Shown here: positions 38,955 to 52,696 of the stretch, piece by piece
Position numbering within the stretch: position 1 is the stretch's first letter
Layout of the letters: each line of letters opens with the position of its first letter
DNA from: Callaeas wilsoni
Lineage: Eukaryota > Chordata > Aves > Passeriformes > Callaeidae
DNA length: 64,000 nucleotides
NCBI GenBank assembly: GCA_013398955.1
Contig: VWPU01019207.1
Span: forward strand, 1-64,000
Direction of reading: 5' to 3'
Notes under the pieces: generated by a model
Databases searched by the model: none
Told to the model about the DNA's origin: nothing
What the model saw: only the letters and a program-made list of their open reading frames with translations
Made by a program: the position numbers and the translations under genes

Positions 38955-39830
38955 ATTCTAAGTAAGTTTGCTGATGATACTAAATTAAGAGAAGCTCCTG
39001 ACTTCCTTGAATGCAGAGAGGCTCAGCACAGAGACTTTGACAAATTAGAGGTCTGAGAAATCACCAACCATATGAAGTTTAACAAAGACAAGTGCTGGAT
39101 TCTGCATCTGGGATGGGAATTGTAGGTACAGACTAGGAAATGAGAGTCTGGAGACCAGCACCACAAAATAGGACCTGGGGGTCACTGGCAGGTTGAACAT
39201 GAGTCAGCAGTGCCCTGGCAGCCAGGAAGGCCAACTGTGTCCTGGGGGCATCAGGCCCAGCATCACCAGCTGGGCAACGGAGGGGATTGTCCTGCTCTGC
39301 TCTGCACTGGGGCAGCCTCACCTCGAGTGCTGGGGGCAGTTTTGGGCACCACAAAATAAAATATTAAAGGCATTAGAGGGCACCCAAACAATGGCAACAA
39401 AGACGGTGAAGGGCCTTGAGGGGAAGCTGTATGAGGAGCAGATCAGGTCACTTGGTCTGTTCACTCTGGAGGAGACTGAGGGGAGACCTCACTGCAGTCT
39501 AGAGCTTCCTCGTGATGGGAAGAGGAGGGGCGGACACTGATCTCTTCCCTGTGGTCCCAGTGACAGGACTCGAGGGAATGGCCTGAGGTTGTGTCAGGGG
39601 AGGTTTAGGTTGGATATTACAAAAAGGTTCTTCACCCAGAGGATGGCTGGGCACTGGAACAGCTCCCCAGGGAAGTGGCCATAGCAGCAAGCCTGACAGA
39701 TTTCAAGTGTTTGGACAATACTCTCAGACACATGGTGTGATTCATGGAGCTGTTCTGTGCAGGGCCAGGAGCTGGACTTCTGGATGATCCTTTTGGTTGC
39801 CTTCCAACTCAGGAGATTCTGTGATTCTGT
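38955..39830 (+). mobile_element. Long CR1-type LINE, 5'-truncated
   Basis: About 880 bases on the plus strand. The left part reads like the reverse-transcriptase end region (AAGTTTGCTGATGATACTAA, ATGAAGTTTAACAAAGACAA, CTGCATCTGGGATGGGA). Next come CCTGGCAGCCAGGAAGGCCA and the GGAGGAGACTGAGGGGAGAC block. It ends in GTTGCCTTCCAACTCAGGAG followed by ATTCTGTGATTCTGT. It is the longest CR1 copy here. Stops break its frames, so it is dead. The internal wording differs from the copies at 8881 and 31881, suggesting another CR1 subfamily. Confidence 0.92.
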
Positions 39831-41188
39831 AAAATTTAGTATGGTCCTTGTAGCCAGTGAAGAGTTCTGTGCCATACCTATAGCAGCTAATCAAATGTGT
39901 TAGGCCTGTTCTCTGGCCTTGACAGCCTGCATACACACAGCAGGCTAGCTTACACTGGCTTACATCCTTCCCAAAACATGGTTTTATCAAGGCATCCCGC
40001 CTGGAGGAAATTGACCCCAATTTATGCTGTCTCCTGAATTGCCCTTTATCTGAATCAGGGTCACCTTATCAGTGTGTCCAGCACAAAGCTATGCCAAAGA
40101 GAACACAAGCCGTTTAAACAATATAGAGGATCAAGACTATGTCCTGGCCCTATCTAGCTTACTGGTCTAGACTTAGCCTTAAATTCCTTGATGAGATTAG
40201 AAATCTCAGCTTGTTTTCAAATTATGATATTCAACAGCCCAATTCTGGCCCATAAGCTTTTTCTGAATGCTTTTAAAGAAAAAGAGTAAGCAACTATAAA
40301 ACTGCTGTTCAAACATGGCCTTCTAGAAATGCAGTGTTAAGGTTTTGGATTTCTTAAAGGCATTAATCTCCACTGTCTCTTTGCAGAGACTCACCTGTTT
40401 TCAAAACTGAGAGTATAATTACTTTCTGGAAAAAATGTGTTTTCAAAGTCTTCCGGACTCTTACTACAGCAGATAATCAGAAATGAACTGGTTTTTCTCT
40501 CCAGTTTGTCAATATTTGTACTGAATTATAGAAAGATTAGAAAACACTGCCAGAGAAACTTCCCAAAAACAGTGATTAGAATTGGCTACTTGGAAAACAA
40601 TCCTTTCTGGAACTGTTGCATAGTCAAAGAGGAATTCCATAATGTGCCTAAGAAAATCCTCATAGAAGAGAAGCAGAGAAGTCTCGCAAGATCTTTGATT
40701 TAGTCTTGGTATTTCGTGCTTTAGGCAGACCATTCCCTTGATATCTGACCAAGATGGAAAGAAACTGTGAGGTTTGGGTTAAGGAGAGGGAAGATTTCAC
40801 GGTGCAAAAGAATCCTGTCCTAAAGGCAGTGAAACTGATCTGAAGCCACTTTACCCGGGACAGTAAATGGCTTGTAACTCTTGCACTGAGTGATATGGAC
40901 TGCACTGTGGGTAAATGTTCTAGATCCTAAACAGGTTCCAGATAAAGACTTGGTTTACTCAATATTTTTGGATGCTAGGTAGTAAAAAACAAGTCTAAAT
41001 TTCATCCAACCTCTCTCAGTTTCTGATGGACTTGAAAGCATTTAATAATCTTACAAGAAAATACTAATTTTAGAACTAATTGATACTATTTTTAGCTGTT
41101 ATATTTTCCATGAAGCAGGTGCAGACACAGTAAACGCTCATTGTAACATATATACTAAATGGAAAATCTCGTCCTGTTGCCATAGGTA

Positions 41189-41217
41189 AAAACCTGCAGT
41201 CTTTGGCTGCAGGTTTT
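41189..41217. repeat. Perfect hairpin, 11-bp stem, 7-base loop
   Basis: AAAACCTGCAG (41189-41199) and CTGCAGGTTTT (41207-41217) are exact reverse complements flanking TCTTTGG. The stem is GC-richer than other hairpins here, but too short for a typical microRNA precursor by itself. Confidence 0.93.
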
Positions 41218-44200
41218 GAATTAGTTCCAGAGTTGGAAGGCATCGTGGTCAGATTCTTGTCTACAGAAACAGAAATATTTTCTAAAAACTGGCTGACTCA
41301 TACTGTAAGTACTAAATTTCATCAGGAATACTTTGTTTAGGCCAGAAACCAAAAAAAACACCCCAAAACACAAACTAAAAACCCCACATTGATATCATGA
41401 TCCATCTGCCAGCTCAAAATAAGTCCCAGTGACAGGAACCTCAGAGCTCCCACTCAGCTTCCTCATCCCTCTTCTCTAACCTGGTAAGTTCTGCAGTAGT
41501 AATGTACTGCTAAAGTTTTATAAATTGTCTTTTCAATCAGGCCCTGGCTCTGAACCACACCAGTCTGTGTCAGAAAGCAGCACAGGGAGCAGTCCAGAAT
41601 CCTTATACCCAGTGACTTTGTAATCACTAACAAATTGCAAAGAATATCACTTATTTTACAAAGACTAAGTAAAGATGTAACAGATGTTATCTGTTTCAAT
41701 GACTGATAAACTAAATTATCATGAAAAACTTGATTTTTTTTTCACTTATCAATGAATGCACTTTACTAAAACCAGTGTTATGAAGCACAGGCATTTTTCC
41801 AATCTACAATGCTGTTAATACTTTTAAATAATAATAAGAAGATATCAATACAATCCATCGTACTGTATATTGTTGGTAGGATTTTTGAGGATGCTGTTTG
41901 TATTTTTCAGTCATTTTTACAGCAGTATTGGAAATGACAACTTGTAATCTCATTGCTCTGCCATAAGCATATGTATCAGAGAATCAGATTTACACAAGTC
42001 ATTTGGCAGACCTTGCAGGTTTCTTTATTTCAAAGTCAGAGCAAAATTAATATTACTGCTTTCCAGCTTAGTTGTCTGGCAACTATCCCTAATGAAAATA
42101 AGGCATCAATAATAGTGAAAATCCATGTTGTCAAGTGTGCAGTACGGCTGTGGGCTGTGATGTCCTAGGGAAAGGATTTTCACAATTTTTCAATTGTTGT
42201 AATAGATATTTTTTAATGTATGTCTCCTGTGAGACTGGAAGACCCACTGAGGACTTTGTTTACTGCTTTTTACAAGCAGGAGATGAATTTTAATGCCATT
42301 CTTAATAGACCTGTTAACTCAATCAGAGATGCTCTCATTTCATTAATTTACTGAAGAAATTTACAAAAACAGCATTAGGGGGACAGCTGTGATGCAGGAA
42401 ATAACATTTCCATGGGAACAACGCTTCCGGCCAATGCACGTACTTGTCTGCCAATTCACATCAAAGAGAAACACTGCAGGTTCAAAATTATAATGACTTA
42501 GTCTCTGGAGATCCACTTGGTCAAAAATTATTCTATTAACTTATTGGTGGTATAAATCTCTAATAGCTACTGGACTGACTTAATTATTAGGTTTATTTTA
42601 TTGAAATTATAACAAGAAAGTTGTGGGGAAAATAGAGCAGTGTTTATAAACTATTTTGTTATGTATATTACTATTCAAAGAAAACTCGTGGCCACATCTC
42701 AAAATACAAGTAGCAATATTTTGATACAAAATTTCTTTTTCAAAGGTTTCTTTTATTACAAATCAGGAATACCTCACCTGCTATAGTACATAGGTTGACT
42801 TGAGCTGGATCTCCCCCTCTCTGGTAGATATAAAGCTGTCCACACTGCTTTATTATTATAAATTAAGAGAAGTATAACTTCTTCTATGAAATCTATGACT
42901 ATGACATAGGATACTTTTTTCAAATAGGAACAAATGGCAAAATCATTTGGGATCAGACCATTAGATTATTTAAAAAACATAGCCACAACAAATGAATGAT
43001 GCTGAAAAAACACTGTAACAGCTAGCTGTTTCCCAACACTAGCAGTTGAATTATACACAGACCTTCAGAGATTTTTGATAAAATTTCTCATCTTCTCTGA
43101 CAGAATTATTGGCTATTTTTAAAAATAAAAATACAGTTGATAAATTTTTAAAATTTTAAGTGAAATTATAATGAAGATTATATTAATATTCATCTAGTGT
43201 CAATAAATTTTGAAGTTTTCCTTTACAAAGTTACAGAAAAGCTTTATTACCCTGCTAACAGTAATGAATCTTTGATGAAATCCCTTTCTTTGAGACAGTG
43301 AACTAAACCAGTCATTTACTCTGTGTGGATGCAAAAGAAGTCTAATGAGAAAATTAGTTGAGGTCTAGAAGTCTTGCATTAGTCAGCTGTCATATTCATT
43401 GGTAATAAAAGAAGTCCATATGAGCTCTGAAGGCTTGGCAATAAAGTACATTGCAGTCAAAGACAGAGTGAGTTTTGAATAACATCCAAATTCTTTGAGT
43501 TTAGAAAGCATCTTCTTTAACCCAGCCTGGCAAAAAGCAGTTGTGTTTGTAAAAGCTGGGTAACAACTAGCTTGCTAAATTAAAACTGATCATGAGCAAC
43601 CTGATTTAATCAAGTGTTCTCTTGCAAAAATGCACCTGGCATGAACTTAATCTGAAAGTTAAATGTTATGTGCCTGTTCCAACCAGCTGTTGAATCAGTC
43701 TTCCAGCAGGGATGGAGAAGAGGGCCCAGTTTTCTGTATTAGCACTGCTAAATGACAATCTATACTGCAAACCTACTGCTCAGTGTTGTTTCTGGAAGGG
43801 CTGAATAGAGCTCTATGAAATGAAAAGCAAGCAGTGAATTGCTAAACCAGACATTAAATCCAGTATGTGGCCCAGACCTCAAATCACCAGAGAAATAATG
43901 TAAAATCAAGTCAGGAAAGTGAGAAATATTTCCGACTTGAAGGCTGAAATGCTCAAAAATAGACAGAGTTAAGAGACATCGTGTTTTGCCCGAGGGTAAG
44001 AATCACCATGATTTATCATCGTGCTAAACTGAAATTGCTGTGAGGGAGATTTACTTATTTAGAAAACTCATTGACAGTTAGAAAACTTTGGAAGATAGGC
44101 ATGGGGGAACTGGACAGGATGCACTACTGAGACTGCATTAAGAGAAAAATCACATAACACACAGGGAAGATCCAGATGTCCTGAAAGGGCTTTATTTAAA

Positions 44201-46996
44201 TAAATTGCTGTCAGCAATATGGATCTCACTATAGCTGCATCTATACTTCACTCATGAAAGTCTGTATTGCTTTGATTAGTACTGCACAAAGGGAATATGC
44301 TCAGGCTCATTTAAATGCTTATGTGCATGTGTGTGGCAGTGGCTGTCTAAAGAATAAAACAACTCTAACATTTCCTTCATCCTTGTAAATTCGGGTTGCT
44401 TGAGGACTCTGAAAAATCAGGGTCAGAATAGGCACTGCTAACATCTCCAAAACTCATAGCATGTCTCTGAATTGATCTTCTGGGACTGAGAACTAAACGG
44501 ACACGAACAAGAGATCTGAAGCCATAATTACTTCAACCAAAGAGACATTATCTGGGACATCGTGATCTTGCCTGTCTGACTTCTGTCACTTTGACAAAAT
44601 GACTTTGAGTCACTTTTGGTCTCTGGGGGTAATTATAAAAGCATACAGAAAACTTAAGACCATCATAAAAAAGAAAATGTTGTGAGGAAAGGTGTCTCAC
44701 ATCTTTCTGAACATGAGCCTGCAACCTTTGTTTTTCGGAGCTGGAGAAGGCAGGTCTATGACCAAATGCCCCTGCTGAGACAATGTGTACCTGGCATACC
44801 ATGCTTGTTTGAAGCAACTTTCCTCTTTTTTACCTTGGGCCTCCACAGGAATTGTGCTTATGTTATGGCTACTATCTGGGAAGTGCTGGGCTCTCAGTGG
44901 TATTTGTAAGGAAATTTGATTTCCTGCTAGGGGATACCTGATGACACATCTCCCAGCTTGTTTAGGTAGCACCTTACAGACTTTAGGAGAAGTATGAACA
45001 CCACAGAGGTACAGTGAAATTACTGAAAATGTTCAGATGTTCGGTCAAAAAACATTAAAATCAGATATATGGGCAATGTCCAACCACTGGAGCATTATCT
45101 TTCCATAGCTACTAAGCACACAATAGTAAGACCAGCACTGGGCTCCTTATCCTTAATTAAAGTACAGCACTTGCTAGATGGGCCTGGAAATGTGTTTCAA
45201 ATGCAATGGCACAAACCCAGCGACTGCATTTTGGAAATACTTCTAAGAAGTAACATGAGGGAGTTTATGTTTGCTTCTTGGAAGGCTAAGTGAGAAGCTT
45301 ATTAATTATTTTCAATGAAGCACATTCTTAGGAATATGTATTAGTTTTACAGAATCTTGTCACACTTCTATTAAAATAATACTCAGGTAAAAAGATTAAA
45401 AACATACATCACTAAGACAGAGCCATATCTGTCCAATCATAATGTCCAAGAAAGAAAAGCTTTATAAGCTTCAATAAACAATCCCTTGTTTTTCTAAATT
45501 TCTACCCCACTTCTAGTTTTTGCTGTTTCTATTCTTGTCAACAGATCAGTTGTGCTCAATCCTGTACAAATAAAAATTAAAAAGTCTGTCTATTGAAAAC
45601 CTTATGATTCAATCCAGTTTTAAATATTTTCAGAAAATAAATCTTTTTATAACACACTTAAAAGTGCAAAAAAACTAATTTCAACATTTATATTTGCTTC
45701 AAACCCTAATTTAATTTTTTTTCCTTCATCTCTGCATCCTTGCATGTCTACAGGGCTTTCTCCCTGCATTTCTTGTGGTTTTGTTTTGTTTAAACTACTG
45801 ATGCAGAGTTTTTAAATAAACTTTACTAACAGGAGTGCATCAGTGCTTTATGGATCACAGGTCAGAGCTGGCTCAACAGAGGTTAAAGTGCAGGCTGCAT
45901 TTCGCGGAGAGGGAAGCAGTCTCAAAGATATTACATTACAGTCAAACAAAAAATGTCTGAGTTCTTTGCTGGGCGCTGTATATCAAAGCTGCAGACTGTT
46001 TGAAATGACGTATTTTTACTGTTCACCTGTTAATAACGTGTACTTCCAAATTCATTAATTTATTATAACCCAGTGTATCAAAAGGAATTTACTAACTGTA
46101 AGGGAGCCTATATATCTTTTGTATTTACTCCAAAGTAACAGGAAAAAACAGGTCTCCAAGGGTTCTATAGACAGTGACAAATAACTTAGAAACCAGTGAC
46201 TTTACTAGATTTCTTAAATTATTTTTATTCTACTCTCAGTACAGATTTCATAACAAATATATTTGTTAATACCATTGATCTTTTTCGTATTTTTCCATAA
46301 TATTTTTCCAGAAGCTACGTATTATTTTCTTCAGCATGTCATCTATGAAAATGTAAAAAACCAAATGGCCAAATTATTGTCTATGTGTGTTAGTACAGAC
46401 CCAGTAGCTCTATGAATTTATAGCTTTCAAATATTTGCCTTTCTGTAGAAAACTAAAGTTAAAAATCTATATTAAAAAGTAGTGGCTTTGAATCTATGCT
46501 TCAAATGGATAAGAGTTTTTTATAAACTCCTAACAGACTCTACTCAGATCAATAATACTAGCAAAACCTTACTGAAAAAAACTTTATTTTGGGTCCTCTG
46601 GTTTTAAAGACATGGACTGGCAATACATAATCAGCCCTGCTTATCCATTCATAAGTGTGCAGAAGAGTTACACTAGAGAGACACAAAATAAAGTTGCTGC
46701 TTCTTGTTCAAGGACCCAGTGCATCACACCTGCCCCAATTGCCTGGATAACGTGATGTTTTGCAGCTGAAAAGAGCTGAAAAGAGTACAGTGAATTGTAC
46801 TGCAACCTGCCATTCTCATCTCAGGAGAGGCAAGATCACTTTGTTGTCATGTTCAAAAAGTTGTTAGACCAACATCTGTTGAGAGCTGCAGGAAACTTCA
46901 TGCTGGCATGCTTTCCCTGAAAACCTACACGAACACTGACATAACTGGAGCCAAGTTCTCTCTCCTTCCGTGGCAGAAATGACACTGGGTGAACCT

Positions 46997-46997
<1 letters not shown>

Positions 46998-47050
<53 letters not shown>

Positions 47051-47051
47051 C
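46998..47051. repeat. (TATC)n microsatellite
   Basis: Thirteen uninterrupted TATC units plus two bases. Such pure tetranucleotide tracts are usually polymorphic. Confidence 0.99.
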
Positions 47052-50000
47052 TGTTGGAAGCACAGACTACCTGTACTGCAATTTTGCTGAAAGACTGATC
47101 ATGCAGTGGGGAAACAGTCTCAGGCTACTGTTTTCTCTTCCAAACATATGGCCTGTTTGGCTACAAAGGTTAGATATAATTAACTTCTTTCATCTAGTAG
47201 CGCAGTTGAAGCAACCATTGAAATACTTTTCAAATAGCTTTAAGGAACCAAACAGCATATACACGTTGAAAATGGATTCTTGGTGTCTGTTATCTTTTGT
47301 ACAGTTTTTTGTATTTTTACCAGAATAAAGATTTTCAAAACCATTACTGGCTTCCACCCCTGTGAAGGAGCTTGCAAAGACTGCATTGACATGCTTTTTC
47401 TTCCAGAAAAATACTGCATTTAACTGTTAATAGCTACAGTCACAGTGGAAGGATCATAAAACCTGAAATACTAAAATTAATGAAAATGAAATTTAATGAA
47501 AAACTAAGGAACAAATACTCATCAGGAATCAGTTTTAAAACCTACAAATTAAATTCTCTAAAGAATTTTTTTTACTGAATGAACTAGAACTAGAAAGTGA
47601 ATTTGAAATGAATCTTTATACTTCAAAAAGGAAGGGGCACAAAAAGCATGAAGAACCTTTAGGAAGAGAAAAGGTTTTGTATCTGAAGAAATATATTACT
47701 TAAAGCCATACACTGCACTCTCTTTCTTGATTTTTTTAAGTGCTCTGCAAAATTACATCCCAGCTGAATTTTTCCACTACAAATTTCCCTTTCTCGGTTG
47801 GGTCATCTTCCTACTTAATCAGCTCTATTCCTTCTACTGTCTTTTAGAACTCACTTCCTTTCTTCACATGAGATGTCACTGATTCCTTCCAAATACACAG
47901 CAAAACTTTGTGACTTGCACATGCTTTTTACTTCACATCTCTGCCCTCTCTGCCCACCCATACAGATAATTGCTTTGTCCACTCTCTCACCATTTCAAAC
48001 GACAGATACTGCAGAGCTTTTCTCCAGTCCTGGCAATTTACCCAATAACCTCTTCCAGGATACTAGAGGAAAGATAAGTTTCATAGTCTTTCTGTTTGGC
48101 TGTCTCATCTTCCTCCACACATCAGGAAAAAGTTACATTCTCTTTTACACAGTTGTACATAATTGATCCTTATTTCCTAGTATCTTAGCACTTGTTCCTT
48201 ACCATATTTATCTTCTCTCATTCAAGACTGAAAGATCAACTCCTCCTGACCATCAAACTTGCCCCTCATCCTCTTGATATATTTTTAGCAAGCACCTCAT
48301 GTTTTGTCCTCATTGTCTTGAATGCTTGAAAACAGCTCTCCAGAAAAATTCACAAAGATACCTTTTATTCTCTCCTCAAATCTCCTCTTAGCATTCACTC
48401 TCTGTTGTCAAGATGTCCTCAACGCCGTGTTGTACCTATCTCCAGTCATGTGGAACATCTCTTTGTTCTTCTGTGCTTCCCTCTCTGGACTCATATGTTA
48501 TTTCATGATTTAGACTCTGTGTGCTTGGAACAGAAGTTGTATTTTTCTACTGTATTTCAAGAGTGAAATCCTGCTCTGTGATAACATTTGCTGTGTATTC
48601 ACATGGTAAAACAAAACTATTGTGACTATCAGAATTAATGCTTAGGATTGATATTTAGAAAAATATTAAGGATAAAATTTAGAGCAGTCTTAAACAGATT
48701 ACTTTCAATAAAAAGTGTTAATGATTGAAGATTAGATCTAAGAAGCCTTTATTTTTGGCCCTAAGATTATCATGGAGATGAAGTAAGAAATAATGTCAAT
48801 AAACTCTACATAATAAATACTCAACAGCAAAGCTGGAGCCAGTCTTTGTTTGCTGGCATGTATTTCTGAGAAAGAACACAATTATGATTTCCCTATAGGT
48901 CAAGCATATGCCAAAGTTTAGTTTTACAATGTTTAATGAAGACAAAATCTGATGCTGCAACTATTTCTGCCAAAACAAGATTAATTGATTTAATGTACTC
49001 CAGTGCTCCAAAAGCTAACGCCTTTTATTGTGCCAAGGTACTCTTTGAAATAGGCATGGGATGAATTACTGATGGCTGTCTGTGTTTACAGTCATTTCAA
49101 CCCACCCATGATCTCAGCACACTGAAGACCTTAGTGAGACTATTAACATTACTCATGAAGTATATAAACACAGTAACATCAAGAGATATGAGGTATCCTT
49201 AACAAGGTAATTTTTGATGATGGAGTGATTGTGAGCAGCCCCTGCATTCCAGAGTGCCCAGAGGAAAGGTGACTGCTGTTCAACTAAAGATGCACCTCTG
49301 AACTAAAAATATATCTTGAAAATGCCCATCTGCAATATAGCTTTTCTTGATGCCCAAGATCTCAGGAATTACATAGTAATTTACTACTATTCTCTAAAGG
49401 AAGAATTGGCCGCTTTTGTTCTGCTGGGTCTCTCAAATACCTATTGATATGTTTAATTGATATGTTTGGTTACTTTTAATATTTGTGGTGTGTCTGAAAA
49501 CATTCTTTTTTGGAAGCTGAAGTCATTACCTTATAAATTGCCAAGTATGTGTTATTTTATAAATTGCCAGAGAAAAGAGCAGGAGGCACTGAATTTGCAA
49601 AAATGCTGACAATTGATCCTGCCTTCATGCTTGCCCACTGAATACACAAGTCATTATATTTCAATATGTTATGAGACACAACTATGTGTGTATATGAGTG
49701 TTTATACATGCCTATAGCTGCCCCTATCCAGGAATCAATCTGGCTTTTCTGTTTGGTTCTTACCCTAGAAAAATGTTCAGACAGTACTAAAAATGAGCAC
49801 TGACTCCACCATGGGAAAGGAAGGTGAATATAAACTTTTCTGTTTATTCACAACTTGCATACTAAAAGTCGTCAAAATGTGCAAAGTGGGCAAATAATAT
49901 TAGAGACTGATTTCCATGAAGGGAGCCAAAATCTGACACAAACAAAAGCCACTGCACAACAGTCACTTAATAACAGCTTGTTTCTTTGTAGAGTAGAGAC

Positions 50001-51477
50001 TCCTGACTTGTGTCACTTCTTCCTGAAGGCAGAGAGCAGCTAGCAGAAGAATAAGTTGGCACAGGAAACAAGGAGCTGTTTCTCAAGAAGGACTTCACTT
50101 TCTATGGGGGACAGTATATTGGCTAAAGACCAGCTTGAGTGAAATCTAGAAACCAGGAAGAGAGTCATGCTTTTGAAAGGTAGGACTTGCAGATCCATTA
50201 GACTGGGAAATTAATGGGAAATGGAAGAGAAAAAGGTTTTTACATAATCCTTTTGCACACTACCATGCAGCAGAGCCTGGATCACGTATGCCAATGCACT
50301 CTTAAAGACAGCTGGTTCTAAACAACTGGTTTTGCTACAATCTAAAACGCATGAACATGAGTGAAGGAATGATGGCACAATATATAAAGGCAGTAGTAGT
50401 TAGTTTGTATCACCCAGGACTATACACTAGGCATTTTGATTCTCTCTTTGTATCCCCTTTGTTTTGAGTGTGTTATGGATGTGAGCATATACAAGCATGT
50501 ACATACGTAAGTTTGTAGCAAGGAAAGAAAATGGATTTTCATAGATTGCTCTGTGTTTACCCGAACGTATATCAGCACAATCTTACAGGCATAAGTTATT
50601 TAGAGGTAGTGCAGAATTGTCAGGCTAAAAGAAAACGTATTTTTTCTGAGATTTTCTGCTATTCTTGTGTGATTGAGAATGGGTTCAAGAATATTCATCA
50701 AATCTGAAGCTCATTTTTCTAATGACAAAAGAAGGAATATTGTATTTCTCTCAATGCAACATACATGGATTTTGCAATACAAAATGTCAGACATTTGCAT
50801 TGTTTTAAGGATTTGTGGCAAAATGTATAATTCTAGAATATTATCTGATAAAACCAGAGCCAGTTGTGCTGTAATGTTTCTGGATACACCACAGCAGCTG
50901 AAGTGCATGACCCCTCCACAATACAGCAATCCTTGACAGTTATTCACATGGAACAAAAGAAGAGAAATGAAGACTCTGCTTTATCCACATTGATTGTCAA
51001 TCAGTATGCACCACAAAGAGGACTGAAAAAAAAAATTCCAAATTTTCTTCTTTAGTATGGCCATAAATAAAAGTAAGGATAATTTTGATATTGCTGAGTT
51101 TTCACTCAACAAAACATTTTTCCATGAAATAATAATTCAAGTAGGGAATATAATAAAGGAGCTTAAAATTTCTACTGCTTATTACAGTCAAACCCAAACT
51201 TTAGTCTAAACTAATTTTAAAAATAATATACTGTGGTTGTATGCATATTAATGAGTCAAGTTGGTGTGCTGCCTCATTTGGTATGCAGAACAAGTTCATT
51301 GAAGCTGAGAATAAAACGTGATTAAATATGAAAGCGTGATGACTGAAAGCAGAAACAAACAAAAAAAGAGCTGCAGAGAGCATAGGCAATAAGCAAGCAA
51401 AGGGAATAAAAAGAGAAGACAAGTGGGGTACTGGTACAGGGGAAAGATAGATCTACATAAACAGAAATGTATTTTAC

Positions 51478-51714
51478 CTGTCATCCTCTTTCCCTTCTTC
51501 AGCTTGGTCTTCTTGAGCTTTTTCATCATGCCCTGATTCTTTGATCTCCTCCTTATCACAGTTCTCTGTCACCTCTTGCCCTTCCCCTTTTTCATTAATT
51601 TCTTGCTCCTTTGCTTTTTCCTCCTCCTCCTTTTCTTCCTCCTCAGGAAATACTTCATCTTGTTCATCCCCTTCCAGCCCTCCCTCTTTTTTCCCCTCTA
51701 TATCCCTTGTCCTT
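51478..51714 (-). CDS. RIMS1: Probable RIMS1 cassette exon coding for an acidic 79-residue insert
   Basis: This 237-base segment is open throughout. The acceptor is GACTTCAG|AAGG after a T-rich tract and the donor is GACAG|GTAAAA. Its first base completes a codon begun by the upstream exon (AG|A, Arg), and it ends with AG, ready for the same downstream exon. It is therefore phase 2/2 and can be skipped without a frameshift. The product begins RRTRDIEGKKEGGLEGDEQD, holds the run FPEEEEKEEEEKAKEQE, and ends with AEEGKEDD. About 35 of 79 residues are Glu or Asp and about 10 are Lys. It is likely disordered or a charged helix. The position and phase argue strongly for RIMS1. I do not recall it in RIM1, so it may be a little-used or lineage-specific alternative exon. 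Confidence 0.75.
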
Positions 51715-51740
51715 CTGAAGTCAACAAAAATTGAAAAAGG

Positions 51741-51746
51741 CATGCA
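51741..51746 (-). promoter_or_regulatory. TGCATG, candidate RBFOX splicing site
   Basis: TGCATG on the transcribed strand lies 27-32 bases upstream of the acidic exon's acceptor. RBFOX proteins bind UGCAUG; sites upstream of an exon usually favour skipping. Binding here is inferred from the motif only. Confidence 0.5.
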
Positions 51747-51793
51747 AAAAGTAAAGGAAAAGAATAAATTAAAGTTAAGGTCATGGAGAAGAG

Positions 51794-51799
51794 CATGCA
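51794..51799 (-). promoter_or_regulatory. TGCATG, second candidate RBFOX splicing site
   Basis: A second copy on the transcribed strand lies 80-85 bases upstream of the same acceptor and 53 bases from the first. Paired sites make a regulatory role more likely than a single chance match. Confidence 0.45.
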
Positions 51800-52696
51800 T
51801 GAAGAAAGGAAATGCAAAAGAAATGAAATAAAAACTAAAGGATAAAAGCAGACATAACGTAAGTCATGCTGGCTAGGAGTCCAGTCTACACTAGAGAGCC
51901 TTGGAACATTTTCTTAGTAAGTCCCTACTCAAACAAAACTTGCATGGGAATACCTCACATTTAGAAAGAAATGTATCAGAGAAACAATGTGGTCCTAGTA
52001 ATGCTCATATAAGCAGATGCTTAAACAACTTTTGCAAATGCTTTCTTTTAAGAGGACAATTTTCTGAGAACTACTATAGGTGATGCAGGTGGGTTACACC
52101 TTCTAGAAAAATTAACTTACATTTGTACACCAAATGAAAGCCAAAGCTCCTCTGAGTGCACACAGGGTGCAGGCAAAGAAAATGTTGTGTTTTGGTCACA
52201 GATACACAATGTACGTCTTGTTGAAGAGCAGCTCAACCATTGTACACCTACAGTTAAACTGGACTAGTTAAGTATTAAATAAATTGAATTGGTCTGTGTA
52301 AGTATTAAATAATAGATCTATAAAAGTTCAGCATTCTATTTAAAAGGAAAATAAGATGCCTCTGCTGGCACAAATTTTCAAGTTAAACCGTCTTTTCAGC
52401 CATAATAAGTATATTTTACAAAATGGTTTTCAGAAAGTGTGTCTAATGCTTGCTGACAGCGTATGTTTGTTATTTTTGTGTATGTTAGATAACTCAAGAT
52501 GACAAAACTTGGTTAAAAACAAATTCCATGAAGACTTCAAAAAGCACTAGATGAGAAAGACATTTAAGCCAGTATTTTGCAAAATCCCTGCAAATGTCAT
52601 TCTAGGCAAAATGCTAATGTCAAATACAAATACTGATAAGTGTTCCATTACTAAAATTACACAACTGCAGCTGACACTATAGCTCATCATGCTCAC

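Larger units (their letters stand above)
34752..51477 (-). other. RIMS1: RIMS1 intron (16.7 kb) between acidic exon and linker exon
   Basis: The intron runs from the GTAAAA donor after 51478 to the AG before 34751. It is AT-rich and holds a long CR1 copy (38955-39830), two perfect hairpins (38226-38261 and 38317-38341), a third hairpin (41189-41217) and a (TATC)n microsatellite (46998-47051). Other stretches over 300 bases show only chance frames. If the acidic exon is skipped, the intron extends to 52696. Confidence 0.8.
51715..52696 (-). other. RIMS1: RIMS1 intron upstream of the acidic exon (982 bp)
   Basis: A short intron bounded by the GTGAGC donor after 52697 and the AG before 51714. 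Its 3' end holds two TGCATG motifs. A TAAGTATTAAATA direct repeat lies near 52268-52310. Nothing else was recognised. Confidence 0.75.

Noticed and set aside
41189..41217. Hairpin considered as a microRNA precursor
   Set aside because: The perfect stem is only 11 bp and the flanks do not extend it to the roughly 30-bp stem a precursor needs.
51541..51831. Serine-rich plus-strand frame
   Set aside because: It is the antisense shadow of the acidic exon, where Glu codons read as TTC/CTC/CCT.
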